Of a stretch of 47,521 bases of DNA, positions 35,022-45,555 are shown piece after piece. How positions within the stretch are numbered: the stretch's first letter is position 1; each line of letters opens with the position of its first letter. The DNA is taken from positions 238,415 through 285,935 of the forward strand of contig NZ_AOJL01000060.1 of NCBI RefSeq assembly GCF_000337035.1, in the 5' to 3' direction. The position numbers and the translations under genes were made by a program. This DNA comes from Halorubrum coriense DSM 10284. GTDB lineage: Archaea > Halobacteriota > Halobacteria > Halobacteriales > Haloferacaceae. Under the pieces are notes generated by a model that had not been told where the DNA came from, ran no database searches, and worked only from the letters and a program-made list of their open reading frames with translations.

Positions 35022-35435
35022 TCACTCCCGCAGCCGCTCGACCTCGCGTCGGACGCCCTCGCGGACCCTGCCCGCGACGTCTTCGGCGGGGTCGTCCACC
35101 GTCTCGGCGTCTTCGGTCTCCAACAGGCGGTCCAGCTTGCGCTCGAACTCCCGCTCGTCGATGTCGTCGTTCGCGTACCGCTCGCGGAGGGCGTCGAGCG
35201 CGGGGTCGCCGGTCGCGTGCGCGTCCTCGTCGGCGTCGTCGTCGGGGACGGGCTTCGTGAGGACGTGGAGGACGGGGAGCGCGATGAAGAGGCCGAAGAA
35301 CCACACGAGCGGGAGCCACCACCAGACGCCGGTGAGGAGGGGTGCGGCGACGCCGGCGCCGACGACGCAGAGGACGAACACCCGCCGCCAGCGGTGGCGG
35401 AGGTTCCACGCGACCCGGCGAGCGAGTCCGGTCAT
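35022..35435 (-). CDS. Two-helix membrane protein with SHOCT domain
   Basis: The protein has 137 residues. Two hydrophobic stretches (about 19-60) follow a basic N-terminus. Residues of about 75-107 (DPALDALRERYANDDIDERE, then FERKLDRLLE) form the SHOCT module, a short C-terminal helix pair seen in membrane and signalling proteins. An acidic helical tail follows. Function is unknown. Confidence 0.75.
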   Translation of the reverse strand: MTGLARRVAWNLRHRWRRVFVLCVVGAGVAAPLLTGVWWWLPLVWFFGLFIALPVLHVLTKPVPDDDADEDAHATGDPALDALRERYANDDIDEREFERKLDRLLETEDAETVDDPAEDVAGRVREGVRREVERLRE

Positions 35436-35501
35436 GGTCGGAGCGACGCCGGCGACGCTGAAAGCGGTTTCGTCGCCGGGCGCGACGACCGCGCGGCGGC
35501 G

Positions 35502-35975
35502 TCACTCGCGGTCGATCAGGATCCGGTCCCCGGGGTCGACGCCGTGGCGCTCGCTCCACCCGCGGGGCACTTCGAGGACGTACCGGCCGGTCCCCTCGTA
35601 GCGGGTGAGCGGTCCCGACTCCGGTTCCGCCTCGTGGACCGTCGTGACGGTGCCGTCGGCGTCGACGAAGACGATGTCGATGGGGAACGCCATGTCGCGC
35701 ATCACGTAGGCGCGCTCCGCGACGTCGCCGTGGACGAACAGCATCCCCTCGCCCGCGTCGAGGTCGTCGGTCGCGGAGAGCCCGACGTACTGTTTCAGGA
35801 GCCCGTCTGCGACCCGGGCCTCGACGGTCGCGAGCGACTCGCCGGTGTCGCCGTCGACGGCCTCGACCGTGGCGGTGTCGTAGCCGGTGACGAGGAGCGC
35901 CGGGTTCGTCGCGGCGACGGCGACGCCGGCGAGGAGGACGAGCGCGGCCGCGGCCCCGACGAGACGGCGGTTCAC
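35502..35975 (-). CDS. DUF192 domain protein
   Basis: The protein has 157 residues. A signal-like hydrophobic segment (4-22) is followed by the DUF192 fold: VEARVADGLLKQYVGLSATD, GEGMLFVHGDVAERAYVMRD, AFPIDIVFVDADGTV and YVLEVPRGWSERHGVDPGD. The family is widespread, probably secreted or membrane-anchored here, and has no settled function. Confidence 0.83.
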   Translation of the reverse strand: MNRRLVGAAAALVLLAGVAVAATNPALLVTGYDTATVEAVDGDTGESLATVEARVADGLLKQYVGLSATDDLDAGEGMLFVHGDVAERAYVMRDMAFPIDIVFVDADGTVTTVHEAEPESGPLTRYEGTGRYVLEVPRGWSERHGVDPGDRILIDRE

Positions 35976-36036
35976 GGGCGGGGTTCGCGGCGCGGAAGGA
36001 AATCGTTTTCCGCTCCCGGCGGGTTCGAACGGGTGA

Positions 36037-36110
36037 GGGCTCGTGGTCTAGCTGGTTATGACGCGGCCTTTACAAGGCTGAGATCGGCGGTTCGAACCCG
36101 CCCGAGCCCA
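36037..36110 (+). tRNA. tRNA-Val (UAC anticodon)
   Basis: The 74 bases fold as a full cloverleaf: acceptor GGGCTCG/CGAGCCC, a GTC...GAC D stem, anticodon stem CGGCC/GGCTG around loop TTTACAA, and T arm GGCGG-TTCGAAC-CCGCC. The discriminator is A. The anticodon TAC reads GUA valine codons. CCA is not encoded. The 3' end is duplicated 122 bases downstream. Confidence 0.95.
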
Positions 36111-36114
36111 CTTC
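36089..36114 (+). repeat. Direct repeat copy 1: 3' end of tRNA-Val (attachment-site-like)
   Basis: A 26-base stretch covering the T arm, acceptor 3' strand and four bases beyond the tRNA is repeated exactly at 36211-36236. Such a duplication of a tRNA 3' end is the mark left by integrases that recombine in tRNA genes. Confidence 0.8.
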
Positions 36115-36210
36115 GCTGTCGCGAACACACCGTGAGCGACAGCGGTGTGCGTGTCTGAGGGGCGGGTTCGAAGCAGGGAACGGAGCGAGCGCAGCGAGCG
36201 GAGTGAGTGA

Positions 36211-36236
36211 GGTTCGAACCCGCCCGAGCCCACTTC
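36211..36236 (+). repeat. Direct repeat copy 2 of tRNA-Val 3' end
   Basis: This is the second exact 26-base copy. The 96 bases between copies hold competing hairpins (36114-36122 with 36136-36144; or 36126-36132 with 36143-36149), an inverted T-arm fragment GGCGGGTTCGAA at 36160-36171, and a GAGCGAGCGCAGCGAGCGG tract. A further inverted fragment is at 36019-36030. No integrase gene is in the window. Confidence 0.75.
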
Positions 36237-36278
36237 CTGCGGCGAGCAACTCCGCGAGCCGCAGGTACGGAGGGACGC

Positions 36279-37094
36279 TCAGAGGTCGTCGGCGTCGAAC
36301 TTCAGCAGGCCGGCGAGCGGCGGCGCGAGCGTCCAGAAGACCAACATCGCGGCCGCGGAGAGCTGCTGGTTCGCGGTGTCGCCGCTGAACAGCTGTTCGC
36401 CGAGGAACGCGTTCGACAGCGCCTCGACGGCGGTCGTGGGATTCGAGGCGCGGAGGAACACCCGGATCTGCGCCGCCGACACCGGAAGGGCGTCGACGAC
36501 GGGACCGGCGGCTCCGACGAGGCGGCCGGTGATCGCGCCCCACAGCAGGACGAAGAGGACGTATATCGCGACGCCGGCGATGAGCGCGCGGCGCTGGGTC
36601 GCGGACGCCGCCGAGCAGCCGACGGCGATGGCGACGAAGACGACGCCGAGCGCGGCCGCGAAGACGGTGTAGCCGAGGAACGCGCCGGCGTTGAAGACGA
36701 CGGGCGCGGCGATCAACACGAGCGCGGGCAGGAGGAAGCCGGCGAACACCGCGAGCGCGAGCGCCGCGGCGCGGCCGGCCACTTTTCCGAACACCACGTC
36801 GGCCCGCGAGTGCGGCAGCGATAAGAGCAGCTTCAGCGAGCCGGACTCGCGCTCGCCGCTCACGGCGTTGTAGCCGACGACGACGCCGACGAGCGGGACG
36901 AGCGTCGTCACGAGGAAGGGCCCGATGAAGACGCTCAACAGCACCTCCGTGGCGAACTGCTCGCTCTGGCCGGTGGGCCGGACGGCGTACGCGAACGCGG
37001 CGACGAGCAGCGAGAACAGCACCACCAAGGCGATCATGCCGCGGGACTGAACGGTCTCTTGGAAGTCCTTCCGGGCGATCGCGGCGAGGCTCAT
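36279..37094 (-). CDS. ABC-2 type transporter permease (NosY-like)
   Basis: The protein has 271 residues and about six membrane segments. The pattern ARKDFQETVQSRGMIALVVL, then GYNAVSGERESGSLKLLLSL, is typical of ABC-2 permeases that export or process small molecules or membrane components. It overlaps the ATPase stop by 4 bases, so the two form one unit. Substrate is unknown. Confidence 0.87.
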   Translation of the reverse strand: MSLAAIARKDFQETVQSRGMIALVVLFSLLVAAFAYAVRPTGQSEQFATEVLLSVFIGPFLVTTLVPLVGVVVGYNAVSGERESGSLKLLLSLPHSRADVVFGKVAGRAAALALAVFAGFLLPALVLIAAPVVFNAGAFLGYTVFAAALGVVFVAIAVGCSAASATQRRALIAGVAIYVLFVLLWGAITGRLVGAAGPVVDALPVSAAQIRVFLRASNPTTAVEALSNAFLGEQLFSGDTANQQLSAAAMLVFWTLAPPLAGLLKFDADDL

Positions 37095-38113
37095 CGGTCA
37101 ACCTCCTCGGCCGCCGGTTCGTCGTCCGTTCCGTCGTCAGTCGGTTCGTCGTCGGCCGGTTCGTCGTCGGCCGGCGTGGACGCGGCGGAATCGGCGTCGC
37201 GCGTCGCCGCGTCGCCCTCCGTGTACGCCAAGAAGAGGTCCTCCAGCGAGGCCTCGCGGGTGTGGAAGTCGGCGACCGCGACGCCGGCCTCCTCCAGCGC
37301 CCCGATGACCGCCGTCTTCGCGTCGCTGTCGCAGTTCACCACCAGTTCGTCGCCGTCGCGGGTGACGCCCGAGACGCCGTCGAGCGCGCGGACCGTCGCC
37401 ACCGCCTCGTCGTCGGCACCGGCGGCCGCGACTTCGAGCGTCTCCTCGCCGCCGACGGTCTCGCGGAGTCCCTCGACTGAGTCTTCCGCCACCAGTTCGC
37501 CGTCGCGGAGGATGCCGACGCGGTCGCAGACGGCGTCGACCTGTTCGAGGATGTGCGAGGAGAAGAAGACGGTCGCGCCGCGCTCGGCCTCGGCGCGGAC
37601 GATCTCGCGCATCTCCTTCGCGCCGGCCGGGTCGAGCCCGGCGGACGGCTCGTCGAGGACCAGCAGGTCGGGGTCGTCGACGAGCGCCATCGCGAGGGCG
37701 AGCCGCTGGCGCATCCCCTTCGAGTACGCGCCGGCGTCCCGATCCGCGGCGTCGGCGAGGCCCACGCGCGCCAACAGCGCGTCGGGGTCGTCGGCGGCGT
37801 CCTTCGACTCGACGGCGAACTCGACGTGTTTCCGCCCGGAGAGGCGGTCGTACACCGAGAAGCCGTCGGGGAGCACGCCGGTCCGGCGGCGGATCGCGAC
37901 CCCGTCGGTCGCCACGTCGGCTCCGAGCACGCGGACCGTCCCGGCGGTCGGGCGGACGAGGTCTAAGAGCATGTCGATCGTCGTCGACTTGCCCGCGCCG
38001 TTCGGGCCGAGGAACCCGTACACCTCGCCGTCTTCGACGGTGAGATCGAGGTCGCGAACGGCCGTGACGCCGGCGAACTCCTTGGTCACGCCCCGCAGTT
38101 CGATCGCGGTCAT
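37091..38113 (-). CDS. ABC transporter ATP-binding protein (ABC-2 partner)
   Basis: The protein has 340 residues. Walker A is GPNGAGKST (36-44); the switch region reads YSKGMRQRLALAMALVDDPD, so the signature is YSKGM rather than LSGGQ, as usual in this CcmA/NosF-like group; Walker B is LLVLDEPSAGLDP. The C-terminal 60 residues (repeated Asp/Pro/Ala) are a low-complexity acidic tail. CCTTTATC about 26 bases before the ATG is a likely TATA box. Confidence 0.9.
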   Translation of the reverse strand: MTAIELRGVTKEFAGVTAVRDLDLTVEDGEVYGFLGPNGAGKSTTIDMLLDLVRPTAGTVRVLGADVATDGVAIRRRTGVLPDGFSVYDRLSGRKHVEFAVESKDAADDPDALLARVGLADAADRDAGAYSKGMRQRLALAMALVDDPDLLVLDEPSAGLDPAGAKEMREIVRAEAERGATVFFSSHILEQVDAVCDRVGILRDGELVAEDSVEGLRETVGGEETLEVAAAGADDEAVATVRALDGVSGVTRDGDELVVNCDSDAKTAVIGALEEAGVAVADFHTREASLEDLFLAYTEGDAATRDADSAASTPADDEPADDEPTDDGTDDEPAAEEVDR

Positions 38114-38194
38114 GTCTTCCGGTTCCGGCGTGAGTTGATAAAGGGTTGTGGGTCGTCGCGGAGCGCGGTCGGCGGCGACCGCGCCCTCGTCGCC

Positions 38195-40924
<2,730 letters not shown>

Positions 40925-42109
40925 TCAGTTCACGCGCTCGCCGCGCGCGAACACCGCGTCCGGGTCCTGCCACGCTTCGACGTCTTCTGTCGGGTCGGCG
41001 TCGAGGACGACGAGGTCGGCTCGGTACCCCGCGGCGACGCGCCCCACGTCGTCGAGTCCGAGCAGGTCCGCGGCGTTGACGGTGGCGGCTTCGAGGGCCG
41101 CCTCCGGCGAGAGGCCGTAGTCGACCATGTGCGCCATCTCCCGCGGGATCTCCTCGAAGAAGTTGAACGGCGTGCCGGCGTCCGTCCCCATCGCGATCGG
41201 GACGCCGGCGTCGAGCGCGTGGTCCCACGCGTCGTCGAAGCGCTCGGCGGCGTCCTCGGCCTTCGCGACGGCGTCCTCGGGGATGCCGGCCTCGACGCCG
41301 TTGTCGACGATGCCGCGGAGCGCGCTCGCGGTCGGCACCCAGTAGGTGCCGCGCTCGGCCATCATCTCGGCGGCCTCGCGGTCCATGAACGTCCCGTGTT
41401 CGACGCTGGAGATGCCGGCCTCCACCGCGTTCTTGATTCCGACCTCGCCGTGGGCGTGGGCCGCGGTCGGCGTGTCGGTCGGGGCGGCCGCGTCGGTGAA
41501 CGCGGCCAGCTCCTCCGGCGTCAGCTCCGGCGCGCCCGTCACCGCGCCCTCGGTGAGGACGCCGCCGGTCGCCATACACTTGAGCACGTCTGCGCCCGCC
41601 TTCAGCTGTTCGCGGGCCGCCTTCCGCACCTCCGCGGGGCCGTCGGCCTCGCGCCCGAACCAGTTGCCGTGGCCGCCGGTCATGATCACGTTGCGGCCGC
41701 AGGCGAGCACCCGCGGGCCGTCGATGTCGCCCGCGGCGACGGCCTCCCCGGCGTCGAGCGCGAGCGTCCCGCGGCTGCCGAGGTCGCGCACGGTCGTGAC
41801 GCCCGCCTGGACCGCGGCTTCGAGGTTGCTCGCGGCCCGGTAGCTCGCCGCGTAGTCGCTCTCGGAGACCGCCGTCGAGACATCGGGCCGCCCGTCCATC
41901 ATCGCGTGGACGTGCGCGTCGATCAGCCCGGGCGCGACGACCCGCCCGCCGACGTCGACCTCGGTGGCCGCGCCCGCGTCGCGCTCCGCGACCGCGTCGT
42001 CGACCGTCGCCGAGTCGCCGACCGCGACGACCTCGCCGTCCGCGACCGCCACGTCGGCCTCGCGGGTGCCCGCGACGTCCGCCACGCGACCGCCTCGCAG
42101 TACGTACAT
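40925..42109 (-). CDS. Amidohydrolase family protein (imidazolonepropionase-like)
   Basis: The protein has 394 residues. Metal ligands of the family are seen: H66 and H68 in DAHVHAM, a lysine in VLKCMATGG, a histidine in AHAHGEVG, one in SVEHGTFMD, and an Asp in MGTDAGTPF. The small beta-sandwich ends (MYVLRGGRVADVAG and ADLVVLDADP) are complete. Relatives hydrolyse cyclic amides or dipeptides with C-terminal proline; the substrate here is not known. The chosen ATG (42109) begins the sandwich domain; upstream codons look non-coding. Confidence 0.88.
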   Translation of the reverse strand: MYVLRGGRVADVAGTREADVAVADGEVVAVGDSATVDDAVAERDAGAATEVDVGGRVVAPGLIDAHVHAMMDGRPDVSTAVSESDYAASYRAASNLEAAVQAGVTTVRDLGSRGTLALDAGEAVAAGDIDGPRVLACGRNVIMTGGHGNWFGREADGPAEVRKAAREQLKAGADVLKCMATGGVLTEGAVTGAPELTPEELAAFTDAAAPTDTPTAAHAHGEVGIKNAVEAGISSVEHGTFMDREAAEMMAERGTYWVPTASALRGIVDNGVEAGIPEDAVAKAEDAAERFDDAWDHALDAGVPIAMGTDAGTPFNFFEEIPREMAHMVDYGLSPEAALEAATVNAADLLGLDDVGRVAAGYRADLVVLDADPTEDVEAWQDPDAVFARGERVN

Positions 42110-42196
42110 GCCACCATGAGGGAGCGTCAGGGTCGTAAACGCTCGGGTCGCGGTAGCCCGGCGGGGCCGGCGCGCAGTCGTGTCATCTGCCATCAC

Positions 42197-42202
42197 ATAT
42201 AA
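42197..42202 (+). promoter_or_regulatory. TATA box of five-repeat DUF1508 gene
   Basis: ATATAA is centred about 28 bases before the ATG at 42228 and predicts a leaderless transcript. Confidence 0.6.
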
Positions 42203-42227
42203 CCGGCTGGCCGGAGTCGCACGCCAC

Positions 42228-43922
42228 ATGCCAACAGATGACGATCCCGGCGGCGGGGGGCTGTACCGGCGGCGGATCGGCACACCCACGACCGACGACG
42301 AGGTGAACGGCTACTGGCTGTTCGGCTTCGGCGTGCTGCTCGGCCTCGCCGGCGTCGCGGTGTTCCTCCTCACCGAGTCGGGGACCGTCGCCCGCGGCCT
42401 CGGGTACGCGCTCGCGGCGCTGGCTCCGCCGTTCGTGATGCTCGGGGCCGTGATCCGGTTCCCGCTCCGACGGACCGGGACGTACCTCGGCTACCTCGGC
42501 ACGGCGGTGAGCGTCCTCGGCGTCGTGTGGTTCGTCAACATCTTCCCGGACGGCTGGTTCACCGCGTCGGGCGACCCGACCGTGATCACCGTCTACGGCG
42601 TCGGGCTCCTCCTCGTCGGGCTCGCGGGGACGGTCGTGCCGCTACTCTCGGACCCCGTCTACGAGGACTACGACCGGATGCGCAACGAGGCCGCCGCGGC
42701 GACGGCGACGGCCGAGGAGGCCGGCGAAGAGCTGGCGGCGACCCGCGACGAGCTGGCGTCGACGGAGGCCGACCTAGACGCCGCTCGCGAAGAGTTGGCG
42801 GCGACCGAGTCCGAACTCGAGACGGCGCGCGAGGACCGAGCGGCCGCCGAGGCCGCGGCCGCGGCGCTGCGCGAGAGCAAGGCGCGGTTCGAGCTGTTCG
42901 AGGACGCGAGCGGGAAGCCGCGCTGGCGGCTCCGCCACCGCAACGGCAACGTCATCGCGACCTCCGGACAGGGGTACAGCAGCCGCGGGAAGGCCCAGCA
43001 GGGGCTCCACAGCGTGCGCCGAAACGCCCTCGGCGCGGGGCTCCTCCGGATCGAGACGGCGGTCGAGGAGGCAGAGGCGGTCGCCGACGACGACGGTCCG
43101 GAGCCGACCGACGCGACGGATCCGGACGTGGCCATCCCGGACGTGACCGCCCCGGACGAGGACGCGGCGGAGAGCGACGCGACGTTCGAGCTGTACGCCG
43201 ACGCCGCCGACGAGTGGCGCTTCCGGCTCCGCCACGACAACGGCAACGTCGTCGGCGACTCGGGCGAGGGGTACGCCTCCAAGTCGAACGCGAAGCGCGC
43301 GCTCTCGAGGCTCCGCGACCACGTCGCGGCCGCGGACTACCTCCGGATCGACCCCGCGGCGTTCGAGGTGTTCCGCGACGCGGCCGGCGAGTACCGCTGG
43401 CGGCTCGTCCACGAGAACGGCAACGTCCTCGCGGACTCCGGCGAGGGGTACGCCTCCCGGTCGAAGGCCCGGCAGGGGCTCGACAGCGTCAGGTCGAACG
43501 CGGGCGGCGCGGGGCTCGAATACCCCGACGACGAGGAGGCGAATGGCCGGTCGGGCGACGGCGAGAGCAAGGCGACGTTCGAGGTCTACGAGGACAGGGG
43601 CGGCGAGTGGCGCTGGCGGCTCGTCCACGACAACGGGAACATCATCGCCGACTCCGGCGAGGGGTACGCCTCCGAGTCGAACGCGACGGACGCGGTCGAG
43701 CGCGTCGCCGAGTACGCCCCCGATGCGGGCGCGCTGGCGGCGGGAAGCGCGGCGTTCGAGATCTACGAGGACGCCGCCGAGGAGTGGCGCTGGCGGCTCC
43801 GCCACCGCAACGGCAACGTCCTCGCGGACTCCGGCGAGGGGTACGCCTCCCGGTCGAACGCCGTCGAGGCGGTGACGAAGGTGAAGGCCGGCGCGCCCGG
43901 CGCGGAGACGGTCGAACAGTAG
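42228..43922 (+). CDS. Membrane protein with coiled coil and five DUF1508 repeats
   Basis: The protein has 564 residues. Residues of about 30-145 form four membrane helices. About 150-215 is an Ala/Glu-rich coiled coil (EELAATRDELASTEADLDAA). Five DUF1508/YegP repeats begin at about 219, 318, 378, 449 and 508; each follows FE.(Y/F).D......RWRL.H.NGNV.ADSGEGYAS. Repeats 3-5 are closest to each other. Tethering of such repeats to a membrane stalk is unusual. The repeats probably face the cytoplasm, as they lack cysteines and signals, but topology is an inference. It diverges from the amidohydrolase gene. Confidence 0.83.
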   Translation: MPTDDDPGGGGLYRRRIGTPTTDDEVNGYWLFGFGVLLGLAGVAVFLLTESGTVARGLGYALAALAPPFVMLGAVIRFPLRRTGTYLGYLGTAVSVLGVVWFVNIFPDGWFTASGDPTVITVYGVGLLLVGLAGTVVPLLSDPVYEDYDRMRNEAAAATATAEEAGEELAATRDELASTEADLDAAREELAATESELETAREDRAAAEAAAAALRESKARFELFEDASGKPRWRLRHRNGNVIATSGQGYSSRGKAQQGLHSVRRNALGAGLLRIETAVEEAEAVADDDGPEPTDATDPDVAIPDVTAPDEDAAESDATFELYADAADEWRFRLRHDNGNVVGDSGEGYASKSNAKRALSRLRDHVAAADYLRIDPAAFEVFRDAAGEYRWRLVHENGNVLADSGEGYASRSKARQGLDSVRSNAGGAGLEYPDDEEANGRSGDGESKATFEVYEDRGGEWRWRLVHDNGNIIADSGEGYASESNATDAVERVAEYAPDAGALAAGSAAFEIYEDAAEEWRWRLRHRNGNVLADSGEGYASRSNAVEAVTKVKAGAPGAETVEQ

Positions 43923-43952
43923 AGTCGCGGCGGGTGAGCGGGTTTCTCCGGC

Positions 43953-44261
43953 TCAGGTCGCCGCGAGCAGCTTCAGCCGCAGGTCGCGCTCGTCGACCTC
44001 GTACTTGAACGCCGGGTGGCCGTCGACCAGCACGTACGGGACGCGCTCGCCGTACTCGTCGGCCAGTTCGGGGTCGGTGTCCACGTCGACCTCGTCGATC
44101 TCGACCGTCACGGGGTCGAGGTCGGCGGCGACCGACTCGATCGTCTCGCGGGCGACAACGCACAGCGAGCAGTCCGCGCGGGTGTAGAGGGTGACCGGGA
44201 CGGTCGTCGGGCCGCCGTCGGTCGCGGGCCCGTCGTCCGTCGGTTCCGCGTCCCCGGTCAC
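43953..44261 (-). CDS. Glutaredoxin-like thiol protein
   Basis: The protein has 102 residues. The active site is C31-S-L-C34 (LYTRADCSLCVVARET), the cis-proline is in ERVPYVLVDG, and the last residues include the usual aromatic-Gly replaced by AFKYEVDE. It matches the short glutaredoxin-family (DUF836-like) group. A disulfide role in the cytoplasm is likely, though the partner is unknown. It overlaps the preceding gene by 4 bases and ends the pyrG operon. Confidence 0.8.
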   Translation of the reverse strand: MTGDAEPTDDGPATDGGPTTVPVTLYTRADCSLCVVARETIESVAADLDPVTVEIDEVDVDTDPELADEYGERVPYVLVDGHPAFKYEVDERDLRLKLLAAT

Positions 44262-44638
44262 GACTCGCGGTCGGTCGCGTCCGGCGACTCCTCGTCGGCC
44301 GGTTCGCCGTCGACCAGTTCCGCGGCGACCGTCGCGGCGTCCAGCAGGTCGGGGTCGACCGCGAGGTCGGCGACGGTCGCGACGAACTCCGGCAGCGACC
44401 GGCTCGCGTACGTCACGACCCGAACGTCCGGGTTCCGCTCCTTCGCGACCGGGATGCCGGTCGCCTCCTCGACGTCGGTGAGGACGAAGTACGCGGCGTC
44501 GGCGATGCCGGCCTCGGCGAGCGCGTCGGCGGTGACGAGCCCATCGATGCGGTTGATCGCGACGCCGAGCGCGGCGAGCTCCTCGCCGAGCCCGTGCTCG
44601 TCGGGGCCGGCGACGACGGCGAGTGGCTGGTCCGTCAT
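44258..44638 (-). CDS. Small conserved protein of the pyrG-guaAB operon (DUF7126-like)
   Basis: The protein has 126 residues. It starts [20 protein letters not shown] and has a Rossmann-like alternation of strands and helices (AVVAGPDEHGLGEELAALGV ... AAYFVLTDVEEATGIPVAKE). The C-terminus is acidic. No catalytic motif is seen and no function is known. One-base overlap with the guaAB stop and a 4-base overlap with the glutaredoxin indicate tight coupling. Confidence 0.68.
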   Translation of the reverse strand: MTDQPLAVVAGPDEHGLGEELAALGVAINRIDGLVTADALAEAGIADAAYFVLTDVEEATGIPVAKERNPDVRVVTYASRSLPEFVATVADLAVDPDLLDAATVAAELVDGEPADEESPDATDRES

Positions 44639-45555
44639 CACTCGTACTCGATCGTCGCGGGCGGCTTGTGGGTCACGTCGTAGACGACCCGCGCCACGTT
44701 CTCGTTCTCGCCGGTGATCCGGCTCTGGATCCGCTGGAGCGTGCTCCAGTCGAGCTCCTGCGCGCGGGCGGTCATCCCGTCGCGGCTCTCGACGGAGCGC
44801 ACGGCGACCACCCAGCCGTGGACGCGGTTGTCGCCCTTGACGCCGGTCGCCTTGCCGAGGACCGCGGCGAACGCCTGCCACGGGTCGTACTCCTCCAGCT
44901 CCTCCTCGACGACGTGGGTCGCCTCGCGGGCGACCGCGGCCTTCTCCGGGGTCACCTCGCCGACGATCCGGACGGCGAGCCCGGGGCCGGGGAACGGCAT
45001 CCGCTCGGAGATGATCTCTTCGAGCCCGAGCTCGCGGGCCACCTCGCGCACCTCGTCCTTGTACAGGTCGCGCACGGGCTCGACGATCCCCTCGAAGTCG
45101 ACGACCTCGGGGAGCCCGCCGACGTTGTGGTGCGACTTGATGTTCCCCTCCGACTCGATGCGGTCGGGGTAGATCGTCCCCTGAACGAGGTAGTCGGCGT
45201 CGACGTCGCGCGCGACCGCCTCGAACTCGTCGATGAACCCCTCGCCGATGACGTGGCGCTTCTCCTCGGGATCGGTGACGCCCGCGAGCCGGTCGAAGAA
45301 TCGGTCCTGCGCCTCGATCACGCGCAGCGACTCCATGAAGTCGAACGTGTCGCGGATCTCCGCCGTCTCCCCCTTCCGCATCAGGCCCGTGTCGACGTAG
45401 ACGGGGGTGAGCTGGTCGCCGACCGCCTCGTACGCGAGCGTCGCCGCGACCGAGGAGTCGACCCCGCCGGAGAGGGCGATCACGGCGTTCGCGTCGCCGA
45501 TCGCCTCCCGGATCTCCGCTTTCGCCTCCGCGATGAATTCGTCCGTCTCGACCAT
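44638..45555 (-). CDS. guaAB: GMP synthase ATP-pyrophosphatase subunit
   Basis: The protein has 305 residues. It adenylates XMP and uses ammonia from a separate glutaminase subunit to form GMP. The PP-loop SGGVDSS is at 29-35; further motifs are [50 protein letters not shown] and the C-terminal dimer part ending [11 protein letters not shown]. Archaea split the enzyme, and the glutaminase subunit is not here. The ATG abuts the pyrG stop. Confidence 0.94.
   Translation of the reverse strand: MVETDEFIAEAKAEIREAIGDANAVIALSGGVDSSVAATLAYEAVGDQLTPVYVDTGLMRKGETAEIRDTFDFMESLRVIEAQDRFFDRLAGVTDPEEKRHVIGEGFIDEFEAVARDVDADYLVQGTIYPDRIESEGNIKSHHNVGGLPEVVDFEGIVEPVRDLYKDEVREVARELGLEEIISERMPFPGPGLAVRIVGEVTPEKAAVAREATHVVEEELEEYDPWQAFAAVLGKATGVKGDNRVHGWVVAVRSVESRDGMTARAQELDWSTLQRIQSRITGENENVARVVYDVTHKPPATIEYE

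Noticed and set aside
36184-36212. GAGCGAGCGCAGCGAGCGG tract as a mobile element end
   Set aside because: Similar low-complexity GCGAGCG tracts occur in other gaps of this window and have no defined ends.
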